Shown: piece after piece, positions 43,716 to 51,279 of the stretch
Layout: each line of letters starts with the position of its first letter
How positions within the stretch are numbered: the stretch's first letter is position 1
Source: Candidatus Babelota bacterium
GTDB taxonomy: Bacteria > Babelota > Babeliae > Babelales > Babelaceae
Length of the DNA stretch: 52,718 bases
Reading direction: 5' to 3'
NCBI GenBank assembly: GCA_013288045.1
Contig: JABDCP010000006.1
Span: 1-52,718, forward strand
Notes under the pieces: generated by a model
Told to the model about the DNA's origin: nothing
Database searches by the model: none
The model's input: only the letters and a program-made list of their open reading frames with translations
Translations under genes and position numbers: made by a program

Positions 43716-44383
43716 TGATAGAAGCTACTTACTAGTGGCCGTTGTAAAATTTGGCTATATGCTGGAACATCTGAGTATCTTATATTACCTTACCAGAAAG
43801 GTGACAATATATGAGTGCAGACAATCAGCAGGAAAGGCTTTTAGATCCTTGGTATGTTACAGGATGGTTTGATGGAGAAGGCTGCTTTAGTGTAAGTGTT
43901 CATCCACACCCCGGTTCTAAGTACCGGTGGTTAGTGGATCCTACAGTGCAAAGCTATCGGCATCGTGACTCCGTGAATGTATTATATGAGATGCGAGATT
44001 ATTTTGGATGTGGTGCTATTCGATCGAAAGGACCTAACAGTAATGTTATGACTTTCTCGATAGAATCAAGGCGCGACATGTTAACTAAAGTAATACCTCA
44101 TTTTATAAAGTATCCTTTACGGACAGCGAAAGCTGAAGATTTCAATTTGTTTCGGCAAATTGTTGAACTGATGGAAAAGAAAGAACACTCAAGCAAAGAT
44201 GGCTTAACCCAGATCATCATGTTAGCATTCCAGATGAATCCGCATGGCAAGAATAGAAAATATACTCTTGTCGATATCATCAGTGATTTAAAAGAATCCT
44301 CAGAGACTACACGCCAAACATACATTCGGAATGTATGAAGATATAGTCCGATCTGCATGGCGACATGCAGCTAACACAAAATG
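43716..44383 (+). mobile_element. Group I intron in 23S rRNA (site equivalent to E. coli ~1931)
   Basis: 668 nt inserted between ATAACGGT and CCTAAGG, in the highly conserved helix used by several intron homing systems. The 5' exon ends in T and the intron ends in G, as group I introns require. The guide GCCGTTGT (43738-43745) pairs with the last eight exon bases ATAACGGT, including the terminal G·U pair, forming P1. Near the 3' end GACTA (about 44304) and TAGTC (about 44345) form P7, and CATACATT/AATGTATG form P8. A LAGLIDADG endonuclease is encoded inside. Related introns at this site are known in chloroplasts and in the chlamydia-like Simkania. Confidence 0.9.
43811..44338 (+). CDS. LAGLIDADG homing endonuclease (single-motif, I-CreI-like)
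   Basis: 175 residues. One LAGLIDADG motif at about 16-25 (V-T-G-W-F-D-G-E-G-C), with E23 as the probable catalytic acid. A single motif means it should act as a homodimer like I-CreI, and its domain order (strand-rich DNA-binding part to about 90, helices after) is similar. AAAGGTG precedes the ATG. The last ~15 codons overlap the P7/P8 elements of the intron core, so coding and RNA-folding constraints coincide there. It should cut intron-less 23S genes at the insertion site and drive homing. Base use is like the surrounding genes. Confidence 0.9.
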   Translation: MSADNQQERLLDPWYVTGWFDGEGCFSVSVHPHPGSKYRWLVDPTVQSYRHRDSVNVLYEMRDYFGCGAIRSKGPNSNVMTFSIESRRDMLTKVIPHFIKYPLRTAKAEDFNLFRQIVELMEKKEHSSKDGLTQIIMLAFQMNPHGKNRKYTLVDIISDLKESSETTRQTYIRNV

Positions 44384-44400
44384 CCTAAGGTAGCGAAATC

Positions 44401-44441
<41 letters not shown>

Positions 44442-44887
44442 GTTGGGCGCTGTCTTAATGATAGACTCAGTGAATTTGTAGTACCGGTGAAAATGCCGGT
44501 TTCCCGCAACTGGACGGAAAGACCCCGTGCACCTTTACTGTAACTTGACATTGATTCTTGGATTGATCTGTGTAGGATAGGTGGGAGGCTTTGAAGTTGA
44601 GGCGTCAGTCTCAATGGAGCCATCGTTGAAATACCACCCTTATCCGTTTGAGGATCTAACCTAGTCCCGTAAACCGGGCTGGAGACCGTGTCTGGTGGGC
44701 AGTTTGACTGGGGTGGTCGCCTCCCAAAGAGTAACGGAGGCTTACAAAGGTTCCCTCAAGACGAATAGAAATCGTCGGTAGAGCGTAAAGGCATAAGGGA
44801 GCTTAACTGCGAGACATACAAGTCGAGCAGATGCGAAAGCAGGTCTTAGTGATCCAGTGGTTCCGAATGGAAGGGCCATTGCTAAAA

Positions 44888-44921
<34 letters not shown>

Positions 44922-44945
44922 TCCTCTGAGAGTCCATATCGACGA

Positions 44946-45007
<62 letters not shown>

Positions 45008-45278
45008 TGGCTGTTCGCCAATTAAAGCGGTACGTGAGCTGGGTTCAGACCGTCGTAAGACAGGTCGGTCCTTTTCCGTTGTGGGCGTAGGGTATTTGAG
45101 AGGGCTTGTTCCTAGTACGAGAGGACCGGAATGAGTGAGCCTCTGGTGTTCCAGTTGTTTAACAAAAGCAAGCTGGGTAGCTAAGCTCATTAGAGATAAC
45201 CGCTGAAAGCATCTAAGTGGGAAACTCGCCTCAAGACTAGATACCCCGTGTAGCGCAAGCTACACATTAAGATCCCAT

Positions 45279-45311
<33 letters not shown>

Positions 45312-45469
45312 GCACAGTAATGTGTTAAGCTGACCAGTACTAATAGATCGAATGTTTTACGTCACTTTAATGTTTTAAACATACCTTAGAGAGAGTAAGC
45401 AATTAAAGATATATATGTTCTACAAATATTTCATCCGCAAGGAAACTTTTGACATAGTCATAGAAAATT

Positions 45470-45585
45470 CCCTGGTGGGGATAGTTGTAGGGTCACACCC
45501 GTTCCCATTCCGAATACGGAAGTTAAGTCTACAACGCTGATGATACTTGGCTGGAGACGGCCTGGGAAAGTAAGTACTGCCAGGG
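45470..45585 (+). rRNA. 5S ribosomal RNA
   Basis: About 116 nt with the terminal stem CCCTGG.../...CCAGGG, the conserved CACACCCGTTCCCATTCCGAA loop region split over 45495-45515 and the GGAAGTTAAG segment. Located 100 bp after 23S; the operon terminator follows. Confidence 0.93.
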
Positions 45586-45598
45586 TTAAACTTAGAAG

Positions 45599-45628
45599 GA
45601 CCTCAGCTGTGTAAGGCTGGGGTCTTTT
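45599..45628 (+). terminator. rRNA operon terminator
   Basis: GACCTCAGC and GCTGGGGTC form a 9-bp stem (one G·T pair) with loop TGTGTAAG and a TTTT tail, directly after 5S. The first gene of the helical-paralogue cluster begins 23 bp later, so readthrough could feed that cluster. Confidence 0.75.
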
Positions 45629-45650
45629 CATAGTGTTTGGAGAAGATGCA

Positions 45651-46124
45651 GTGGTTGTTCATGGTGATGTTATTGAAGACTTGTGCAAGTCTTTATTTGA
45701 ATTGAATGATGTGCTTTCAGTTAATGTACTCCAGAAGGATCCAATCTATAGGGCGCTCGTCCGAGATGCCCAAATATTTTCATTTGTTCGTACGTCCGAT
45801 GTGTTGAGAAATCTGATAGGTGATATCCATACTCAGAATGCTGAGGATGAGATGCCCAGGGATATTGAAACCGGTGTGATTACGTTATGTATGCTCGATA
45901 TTATTGATGATGAGCAGGCCCATAGCTTGTTGAACCAACTTGAGTTAGCAGAATTTTTAACGCTTGATAGAAACTGGTTAGAGTCTGATGAAGACCGCCG
46001 TATATTTGATGGAGGTATCCAGGAAATATCCTTACACTATAGAAACATGAGTAGTCTCCTACATGAAGTAAGTTCTCAGTGTACCCTACTAGATTACGAG
46101 GAGAAAAATGACGAAGGTCATTAA
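45651..46124 (+). CDS. HEPN/HI0074-like helical protein, A-type paralogue 1
   Basis: 157 residues, all-helical, no signal peptide. First of eight tandem paralogues. A-type features are D-A-Q-I-F-S-F in the position of the family's L-E-A-R helix, a segment ending in the L-D-I-I-D-D-E-Q helix pair, then L-A-E-F-L-T-L-D-R-N-W and a terminal H-Y-R-N-M-S-S-L-L-H-E helix. The order resembles HI0074-type nucleotidyltransferase-substrate-binding proteins (HEPN superfamily), but no R-x4-6-H motif is clear. The start is uncertain: GTG 45651 has GGAG 8 bp upstream, while an earlier in-frame GTG at 45633 lacks a site. Its 3' end overlaps the next gene by 17 bp. Function unknown. Confidence 0.65.
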   Translation: MVVHGDVIEDLCKSLFELNDVLSVNVLQKDPIYRALVRDAQIFSFVRTSDVLRNLIGDIHTQNAEDEMPRDIETGVITLCMLDIIDDEQAHSLLNQLELAEFLTLDRNWLESDEDRRIFDGGIQEISLHYRNMSSLLHEVSSQCTLLDYEEKNDEGH

Positions 46125-46560
46125 CGATTCTTATGAATTTCAGGTATTACAAGCGCAAAGCTCACTCTTAAAATTACGCTCTTTATTTAAGCAGGAGACG
46201 ACCGGACTTTACGGCGGAACTAAAGTATACCGTTTTGCAGTTGCACGTCGGTACTGTGTTCTGTATTTTGCTTTTCTTAATTATTTGATATCACGTTTGA
46301 GCCCTGAAAAAGAGTCGCTCGGCATGGAAAATATTATCAACCGATGTCGTAAATGCAATGTGCTTACTATTGATGATGAGCGTATGGTAATTCAGATGAG
46401 TATGATCTATGCAAGTTTGAGCTACTATGACCAAGGGTTTGATGGCTCAAATGATGATCTGTTAAAAGATATTCCTCGTATGTGTGATTTTGTTGAAAAG
46501 TTTATTGGGTTCCAAACGATTATGCCAGTTACTAGGGCAGGACTCGAAGCAGCCCTCTAA
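46108..46560 (+). CDS. HEPN/HI0074-like helical protein, B-type paralogue 1
   Basis: 150 residues, helical. B-type plan: N-terminal L-L-K-L-R-S-L-F-K-Q helix, A-R-R-Y-C-V-L-Y-F-A-F-L-N-Y-L helix (about 50-65), I-I-N-R-C-R-K-C-N-V-L segment, and a last helix pair. The position of the R-x-x-x-H found in the second B copy reads S-L-S-Y-Y here, so the HEPN-like motif is lost. The ATG follows GAGGAG that lies inside the upstream gene; the 17-bp overlap implies translational coupling, perhaps for a heteromer of A and B. More diverged than B copies 2 and 3. Role unknown. Confidence 0.65.
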   Translation: MTKVINDSYEFQVLQAQSSLLKLRSLFKQETTGLYGGTKVYRFAVARRYCVLYFAFLNYLISRLSPEKESLGMENIINRCRKCNVLTIDDERMVIQMSMIYASLSYYDQGFDGSNDDLLKDIPRMCDFVEKFIGFQTIMPVTRAGLEAAL

Positions 46561-46572
46561 TAAGGATACGCT

Positions 46573-47070
46573 ATGGCCATCTTTAAAATTGATATGCGCC
46601 TCTTTGAAGACTTTAATTATCAGTTAGCACGTCTTCAAGAGCACTTTGGACCGTTAGCACCACGTGCTTCGAAGAATCCAGTTACTCGAAACATAATTTT
46701 AGAGGCGCGAATTCATGCGTTTTGGCAGTGTCAGTCAACGCTGCGTGAGCTTCTGCAATCTATGTATACCGGCTCTGATCTGAGTAAGAAAGAGGGAAGT
46801 AACCCCGACAATGCTATTGGGGAACTAATCGGTTGGATGTACCGGGAGAAAATGTTATCGCCAAAAGAAGTAGATGCTCTTGTTGAGCTCTTTGAGTCTG
46901 GGATGCTTCTGTTTGCTGATCGATGTTGGCTGAATAGTTCTGAAAAACATAAGATATTTGATGATCGCAGTAATAGGTTGTCTCGCTACTATCATAGTCT
47001 CAGTACTTTCTCGGGGATGCTTACTCAACGATTAGTAGTTAGCAAGGAGTCTGAACATGCACGTACATGA
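46573..47070 (+). CDS. HEPN/HI0074-like helical protein, A-type paralogue 2
   Basis: 165 residues, clearly paralogous to the gene at 47647. They share D-x-x-x-F-x-x-x-N-x-x-L-x-x-L-Q-E near the N-terminus, I-L-E-A-R at about 36-40, the I-G-x-x-x-x-Y-R-E-K-M-L-S-P-K-E-V segment (about 83-100) and the terminal R-Y-Y-H-S-L-S-T-F-S-G-M-L-T-Q-R-L. The four-helix order and the short turn before K-E-V (like the 'glycine-Leu-Ile' turn of HI0074 proteins) support a HEPN-type bundle. AAGGA precedes the ATG and the end overlaps B2 by 14 bp. The B2 ribosome site AAGGAG is coded within the K-E-S-E-H end. Confidence 0.68.
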   Translation: MAIFKIDMRLFEDFNYQLARLQEHFGPLAPRASKNPVTRNIILEARIHAFWQCQSTLRELLQSMYTGSDLSKKEGSNPDNAIGELIGWMYREKMLSPKEVDALVELFESGMLLFADRCWLNSSEKHKIFDDRSNRLSRYYHSLSTFSGMLTQRLVVSKESEHART

Positions 47071-47506
47071 TAAAGAAAAAGCAGCATCTTCCGTGATTGC
47101 AGATCTTACGCAGACGGTAGAACTCTTTCATACTTTTTTACAACATGAGCCATCCGATATACCAAGTTTTATACGTAATCAAGCATTTATGCGTCGCCTG
47201 AGCTTAAGCTTCGTTATTCTTTTTGCCTATCTTCGTGAGGCGTCATCGATGCCGGATGATTTCGTACAACAGGATGGGTCTGTGCAAAAGCAGCCTGAAG
47301 AGTTTGCTGACTATTTTATTAAGAAAGGCTTATTTGAAGAGAGTGACAAAGAATCGTATGTCATGCTGGCAAGTATGTATATGGCGATTCGATGGTCATC
47401 TCATGGTAAGTATCCTGATGAAGAGAAGATTATGATAAACGTTCAGCGGGTGTATGCATTTCTTAAGAAAGTTGTTGATTCAGGTAGTTCCCATTCTCCT
47501 GTCTAA
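47057..47506 (+). CDS. HEPN/HI0074-like helical protein, B-type paralogue 2
   Basis: 149 residues, best case for the HEPN/HI0074 resemblance. T-V-E-L-F-H-T-F-L helix, then R-N-Q-A-F-M-R-R-L-S-L-S-F-V-I-L-F-A-Y-L (about 36-55, like the R-F-E-x-x-x-E-L-x-W-K-x-L helix), P-E-E-F-A-D-Y-F-I-K-K-G-L-F (about 79-92), and M-A-I-R-W-S-S-H-G-K-Y-P-D-E-E (about 115-129), which mirrors the R-N-x-x-S-H-x-Y-D-E motif of the family with R and H kept. The last helix ends F-L-K-K-V-V-D. It overlaps A2 by 14 bp. If the motif is active this could bind nucleotide or RNA; that is inference. Confidence 0.68.
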   Translation: MHVHDKEKAASSVIADLTQTVELFHTFLQHEPSDIPSFIRNQAFMRRLSLSFVILFAYLREASSMPDDFVQQDGSVQKQPEEFADYFIKKGLFEESDKESYVMLASMYMAIRWSSHGKYPDEEKIMINVQRVYAFLKKVVDSGSSHSPV

Positions 47507-47646
47507 AGTCAGATACTTGAAAGCCATAGTTCTGGGGTTTTTTCTGAAAATCGTGTACATTGTAGTGCGTGTATAGTGAAGTTTACATAAGCGTGCTGGT
47601 TAGCAGGCCCCATCTGAAACCTGTATGAAGTTGAAAGGGTATGAGC

Positions 47647-48171
47647 ATGACATTACTCAATAAAGTAGACATTCATGTCTTTCAAGAGCTGAATGCTCGT
47701 TTAAACCTCCTTCAAGAGCAATTCGAATCTGCTGTGCCACGGTCGCCAAAAGATCCTCTCATTGAACGGATGATCCTTGAAGCTCGACTTGAAGTTTTGA
47801 ATAGGTGTTTTTATACCTTTTCCCACCTTATTGAAATGATGTATGATCCTATGCTTCCATCTGGAGAGGAAGAGGGGCACCACAATGAAGAGGAAACAGA
47901 ACAAGACCGCGCTATTAGTATAGTACTCTTTGCCCTGTACAACGAGGGACTGCTTACTGACAAAGAATATGTTGATATTATTGAGTTCATTGGGGCGGCG
48001 CAGTTTTTATCTCTAGATAAAGGCTGGTGGGAGATGCCTGAACACCTCGAGGTGTTTGATGACTATTGTAAGAAGTTACCTCGCTATTATCATATACTGA
48101 CAAATTTTTCGGGGATGCTTTCTCAAAGATTATCGGTAGTGACAGAGGAGTCTGAACATGAATTATTCTAA
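47647..48171 (+). CDS. HEPN/HI0074-like helical protein, A-type paralogue 3
   Basis: 174 residues; shares with A2 the I-L-E-A-R helix, a Y-N-E-G-L-L-T-D-K-E turn (about 100-109) and R-Y-Y-H-I-L-T-N-F-S-G-M-L-S-Q-R-L near the end. An acidic linker (E-E-E-G-H-H-N-E-E-E-T-E, about 76-88) replaces the shorter loop of A2. I prefer ATG 47647, with AAAGGG 8 bp upstream; ATG 47641 is too close to that site. It follows a 140-bp gap after B2, so a separate promoter is possible. Its end overlaps B3 by 14 bp, and GAGGAG for B3 lies in the E-E-S-E-H codons, exactly as in the A2/B2 pair. Confidence 0.68.
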   Translation: MTLLNKVDIHVFQELNARLNLLQEQFESAVPRSPKDPLIERMILEARLEVLNRCFYTFSHLIEMMYDPMLPSGEEEGHHNEEETEQDRAISIVLFALYNEGLLTDKEYVDIIEFIGAAQFLSLDKGWWEMPEHLEVFDDYCKKLPRYYHILTNFSGMLSQRLSVVTEESEHELF

Positions 48172-48592
48172 CCAAAAGAAAACAGCTTCAAATCTTCATG
48201 CAGATCTTGCTTATAGTGTAGAGCTATTCGGTGAATTTATAATACTTGATGCATCTGAAGTGCCAAAATTTATTAGGAATCAAGCTCTTATGAGACGATG
48301 TAACGTAGGCTTTATGGCTCTTTTTACCTATCTTTGCGAGATTACTGGGCTACCTGAAGAAGAGCAAACTAACATGGATCCTGAGGAGATAGCTGAGTAC
48401 TTTATAAAGAAAGGTGTTCTTGACGGGGAAGACGAGGTGCTATTTCTCAGACTTACAGCCATTAATATGGCATCTCGAGTTTGTCACATCGATGCTGCTT
48501 CTGAAGAGAAAACTATTGAACTTTGTGCTGAACCGTTGTACCAGCTCCTTAAAAAAGTTGTCGATTCTACAAGGTGTGAGCATGCTCTTTAA
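48158..48592 (+). CDS. HEPN/HI0074-like helical protein, B-type paralogue 3
   Basis: 144 residues, close paralogue of B2: S-V-E-L-F-G-E-F-I, R-N-Q-A-L-M-R-R-C-N-V-G-F-M-A-L-F-T-Y-L, P-E-E-I-A-E-Y-F-I-K-K-G-V-L and the end Y-Q-L-L-K-K-V-V-D-S are shared. The HEPN-like motif reads S-R-V-C-H-I-D, with one residue fewer between R and H than in B2, so catalytic geometry would differ. It overlaps A3 by 14 bp and depends on a ribosome site within A3. A2/B2 and A3/B3 therefore look like a duplicated gene pair. Confidence 0.68.
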   Translation: MNYSNQKKTASNLHADLAYSVELFGEFIILDASEVPKFIRNQALMRRCNVGFMALFTYLCEITGLPEEEQTNMDPEEIAEYFIKKGVLDGEDEVLFLRLTAINMASRVCHIDAASEEKTIELCAEPLYQLLKKVVDSTRCEHAL

Positions 48593-48625
48593 GAAATTTC
48601 GTAGTTACCTGTAGGAGTTAAGGAT

Positions 48626-49135
48626 ATGGATCTTATTGTGAAACTACTAATCTACGGAGTTATCTTAGGTGGCATCATCCTATATTTCTATCTTCAACGA
48701 AGACAATCAAATAGACACTACCTTCATACCTTTAATGAAAATTTTAGTGCATTGGATGACCTTGTTAAAAAGTCGTCCGACTTAACGTATGATGAAGAAG
48801 TTGCCTGTATATCCTATTTTTTAGAGTCGTATTGGATATTTGATGGGATTATTCTTCCAGAATATTTAGATAGTCTGTATCCTGAAGTTGACCAGTCAGC
48901 ATGGATATGGGAGGTGAGGGCTTTGCAGCTACGTGAGCTACAGTCAGAGCAGAGAATCTCCCAGCAGCAGGTTGATATCCTTCTTGATATGAAAAAGTTT
49001 GTACTTTTTCTAGAGACCGCTCGATGGCCTGGAGTTTCGTATCATGAGCAGGAGTTTCTCAAGGAGAGTTGTAAGAAGATTTGTATCTACTATGAGACGA
49101 TGCATGAAGTTCTCACGTTAATTGAGCAGCACTAG
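48626..49135 (+). CDS. Membrane-anchored member of the helical paralogue cluster
   Basis: 169 residues. Unlike its neighbours it starts with a membrane segment (L-I-V-K-L-L-I-Y-G-V-I-L-G-G-I-I-L-Y-F, about 3-22) and an R-R-Q stop-transfer end, so the helical domain faces the cytoplasm. The domain keeps the A-type order: F-N-E-N-F-S-A-L-D-D-L-V-K-K, an E-S-Y-W-I-F-D-G helix, a Q-R-I-S-Q-Q-Q-V-D turn (about 110-120), the K-K-F-V-L-F-L-E-T-A-R helix and a final I-Y-Y-E-T-M-H-E-V-L helix. GGAGTTAAGGAT precedes the ATG. It may tether the other products to the membrane (inference). Confidence 0.62.
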   Translation: MDLIVKLLIYGVILGGIILYFYLQRRQSNRHYLHTFNENFSALDDLVKKSSDLTYDEEVACISYFLESYWIFDGIILPEYLDSLYPEVDQSAWIWEVRALQLRELQSEQRISQQQVDILLDMKKFVLFLETARWPGVSYHEQEFLKESCKKICIYYETMHEVLTLIEQH

Positions 49136-49246
49136 AGCTCGCTTATACTATGCATGTGCTAGGTAACTTGGCAAGAGATTTTGAGAGAGCTTCGAAGCCC
49201 GGTTTGAAGTCGGATACACAAAGTGTGTCGATGTAAAGGATTACGT

Positions 49247-49705
49247 ATGAATGAAAAAGAATCGTATCAGAACATTATTGCCGAGTTAAAGGATTCTTTA
49301 CAGGGGTTAGAAGATAAACTTTCTTCCCCATTTCAAGTTGGTGCGGAACCGGTTGTTGAGTTCATAGAGTGCATGGTGATTACTGAAGAGCTCCTCAAAG
49401 AGGTCTACCATGCGTACTTTAGTTCTGAAAAAGCTCCTGAAGAAGATCAAGCTGCCCACGTTCTTTATGAGCTTGCACAAGAGAAGCTGGTAACCCCGTA
49501 TCTTGTTGAAGAATTTATGGAAGCCCAACGTGCGGTTATCCTTTTTCGGCGTTCAGAACAGCTAAAAGAGCATGCCTTATATCAAGAATATCTTACTAAA
49601 ATACCTCTTTTTTATGCTATGCTACATGCAGTTCTCCCCGTTATTGAGCAATTACCTCGGGGTCTCGACATTCGATATGAAGAGAGAGACCATGATGAAG
49701 AATGA
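49247..49705 (+). CDS. HEPN/HI0074-like helical protein, last intact paralogue
   Basis: 152 residues, all helical. Shares the A-type pattern: E-L-K-D-S-L-Q-G-L-E-D-K-L, E-C-M-V-I-T-E-E-L-L-K-E-V-Y helix, A-H-V-L-Y-E-L-A-Q-E-K-L-V-T-P-Y-L-V turn (about 73-90), R-A-V-I-L-F-R-R and the end I-P-L-F-Y-A-M-L-H-A-V-L-P-V-I-E-Q. No R-x4-6-H motif is visible. ATG 49247 has AAAGGA at proper spacing. A decayed copy of its 3' end occurs at 49911-49993. Confidence 0.62.
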   Translation: MNEKESYQNIIAELKDSLQGLEDKLSSPFQVGAEPVVEFIECMVITEELLKEVYHAYFSSEKAPEEDQAAHVLYELAQEKLVTPYLVEEFMEAQRAVILFRRSEQLKEHALYQEYLTKIPLFYAMLHAVLPVIEQLPRGLDIRYEERDHDEE

Positions 49706-49910
49706 TGATTCTGATGAAGAGGCTCCTGCCATCACTGAGTATCTCTCATAACCTTTCTCGCTAATACTCGAACAGTACGCTTGAAACAAAAATTGCTAGA
49801 ACTTTACTCAGTTAAAAAATCGTATAAGCCCAACGCTTGGTTAGCCTTTTATACTTGCAGAAGGGATAATAGAGCATATCTTAAACCAAGAATTCCTTGG
49901 CACAATTTCC

Positions 49911-49993
49911 CTTTTTTGTGTTATACTAGTTTCCGTTGTCCTGGTAATTGAACGATTACCTTCGGGCCTCGGTTGAGATATGAAGAGAGAGAA
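49911..49993 (+). pseudogene. Relic of another helical paralogue (3' end only)
   Basis: The DNA matches the last part of the preceding gene (49607-49690), including TTTTTT-GTGTTATACTA versus TTTTTTATGCTATGCTA and the closing GATATGAAGAGAGAG. The frame is broken by a TGA. The rest of 49706-50229 shows no gene I can support. Confidence 0.7.
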
Positions 49994-50229
49994 AACATTA
50001 GGACCTATGTATGATGATCTGAATAACGGTTAGAAGAAACTGATACCTTCTAGAGTTCTTCACGAAGCGGAACATCGGGCATCCGTGAGCTTTACAAGAG
50101 AAGCCATAGTTTGCAGATGCAGCTATTTCGGATGAACAGATTAGGATGTAGCTAGTATGAGACCAGGCTGCCTTCAGAAAATAACCGAATAGTTCATTAT
50201 GTGGTTCACCACGAAAGAGATACCATTGT

Positions 50230-50679
50230 ATGAAGCGTAAAAATATTATTTTTGATGTTACGGGAGTACTCTTTGACCATGGTACCCAGGATAGTACCCA
50301 GGGTAAGGTCTTTGTTCCTTGCAAGGAGGGCATTGAAGTTCTTAAAGAGTGTATGGTCAGCGCAGAAGCACAAGGTCATACGCTCTACATCTGCACAAAT
50401 ATGCAGATACCCTATATGGAGATTCTTCAACAGGAATATCCTGACATTATGGGCGCTTTTAAAGGTATTGTGACTCCAAGCACTGCTCTTGCTAAGAAGC
50501 CCAGCCTTGCAATATTTCAGTACTTACTTGCACGGTTCCACCTTGAACCTCGCGACTCAGTCTTTATTGATGACCAAGAGATAAATATCGTTGCGGCACA
50601 AGAAGTGGGGATTATTGGCATTCATGCATACGATTTTTCCCATGTGCGTAGTGAGCTCAAGAGATTGGGCGTTCTTTAG
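50230..50679 (+). CDS. Small HAD-superfamily hydrolase-like protein
   Basis: 149 residues, a HAD core with almost no cap. Motif I is I-I-F-D9-V-T-G-V: the nucleophile Asp is kept but the second Asp is Thr. Motif II is I-C-T-N (about 56), motif III likely K-K-P (about 95) and motif IV V-F-I-D-D-Q (about 114-119), followed by the G-I-I-G-I-H-A-Y end. The same altered motif I and the D-D-Q motif IV occur in the larger HAD gene at 24406, so the two may be related. Ribosome site is weak (GAAAGAG). The substrate is unknown. Confidence 0.78.
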   Translation: MKRKNIIFDVTGVLFDHGTQDSTQGKVFVPCKEGIEVLKECMVSAEAQGHTLYICTNMQIPYMEILQQEYPDIMGAFKGIVTPSTALAKKPSLAIFQYLLARFHLEPRDSVFIDDQEINIVAAQEVGIIGIHAYDFSHVRSELKRLGVL

Positions 50680-50731
50680 TTTCTTTTGGGGAAGATATCT
50701 TCGGGTCTTCCAAATGGCTCACCTAGGGTGT

Positions 50732-51172
50732 TTATTTGAATACTGAAAATTTCTTAGTCAAAGGTGCCAGCTCTTCCACCTGTCCAAACAGTCCCACTCC
50801 GTAGGGTTCTACTTGCTCGAGCGGAGTCGTTGCCGTCTTCTTGATGAGGTCCTCTTCGATGCCACTGTAGGACATGGTACTCGTGAAGATAGCTGTTAGC
50901 AAACCTTGTTTGTAGGCCGTAGTATGCAGAGTTAGTAGCTGATTACCAGTACCTGCTAGAACCACAAAAGAGCATGTTGATAGAGTGATCAGGCTATAAT
51001 TGGCTGTACCCATGCAGGGTACAAAGCTCATAGCAGCACGTTGTTCAAAGCTTGCATCAGTATAGAGTGACATTGCAATTTGCCCGGTTGCGCTCAGTAA
51101 TTTCCCAATAGGGGACTTTTCGTTGAGCACAATAACAAATTTGTGAGTTGCTGTGGTATTGACGCCGGCCAA
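50732..51172 (-). CDS. DUF2000-like (peptidyl-tRNA hydrolase II-like fold) protein
   Basis: 146 residues. The N-terminal strand K-F-V-I-V-L-N-E-K-S-P-I-G-K-L-L-S-A-T-G-Q-I-A-M-S-L (about 11-36, not contiguous in any one motif) follows the DUF2000/PTH2-like pattern of a strand, a P-x-G turn and a long helix. A central I-T-L-S-T-C-S-F-V-V-L segment and a C-terminal Y-G-V-G-L-F-G strand fit the fold. The start is probably TTG at 51172 with AAAGGA 6 bp upstream. Members have unknown function. It is divergent, so the call is tentative. Confidence 0.5.
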   Translation of the reverse strand: MAGVNTTATHKFVIVLNEKSPIGKLLSATGQIAMSLYTDASFEQRAAMSFVPCMGTANYSLITLSTCSFVVLAGTGNQLLTLHTTAYKQGLLTAIFTSTMSYSGIEEDLIKKTATTPLEQVEPYGVGLFGQVEELAPLTKKFSVFK

Positions 51173-51279
51173 GGTAATTCCTTTCCCTTAGGTACAAGTG
51201 CGTGGTGCTCTTGCGAGCATCGGCACAGATACTACGCTACGTGCATAATCACTGTGCCGATACATTTTTAAGACAGGAG

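Noticed and set aside
45651-49705. Classical MNT/HEPN toxin-antitoxin pairs
   Set aside because: No nucleotidyltransferase (G-S-x-A-x-G) protein is encoded; all members look like one helical family.
49899-49929. Promoter-like TTGGCA ... TATACT
   Set aside because: The spacer is 19 bp and the right part is explained as a relic of the preceding gene's coding sequence.
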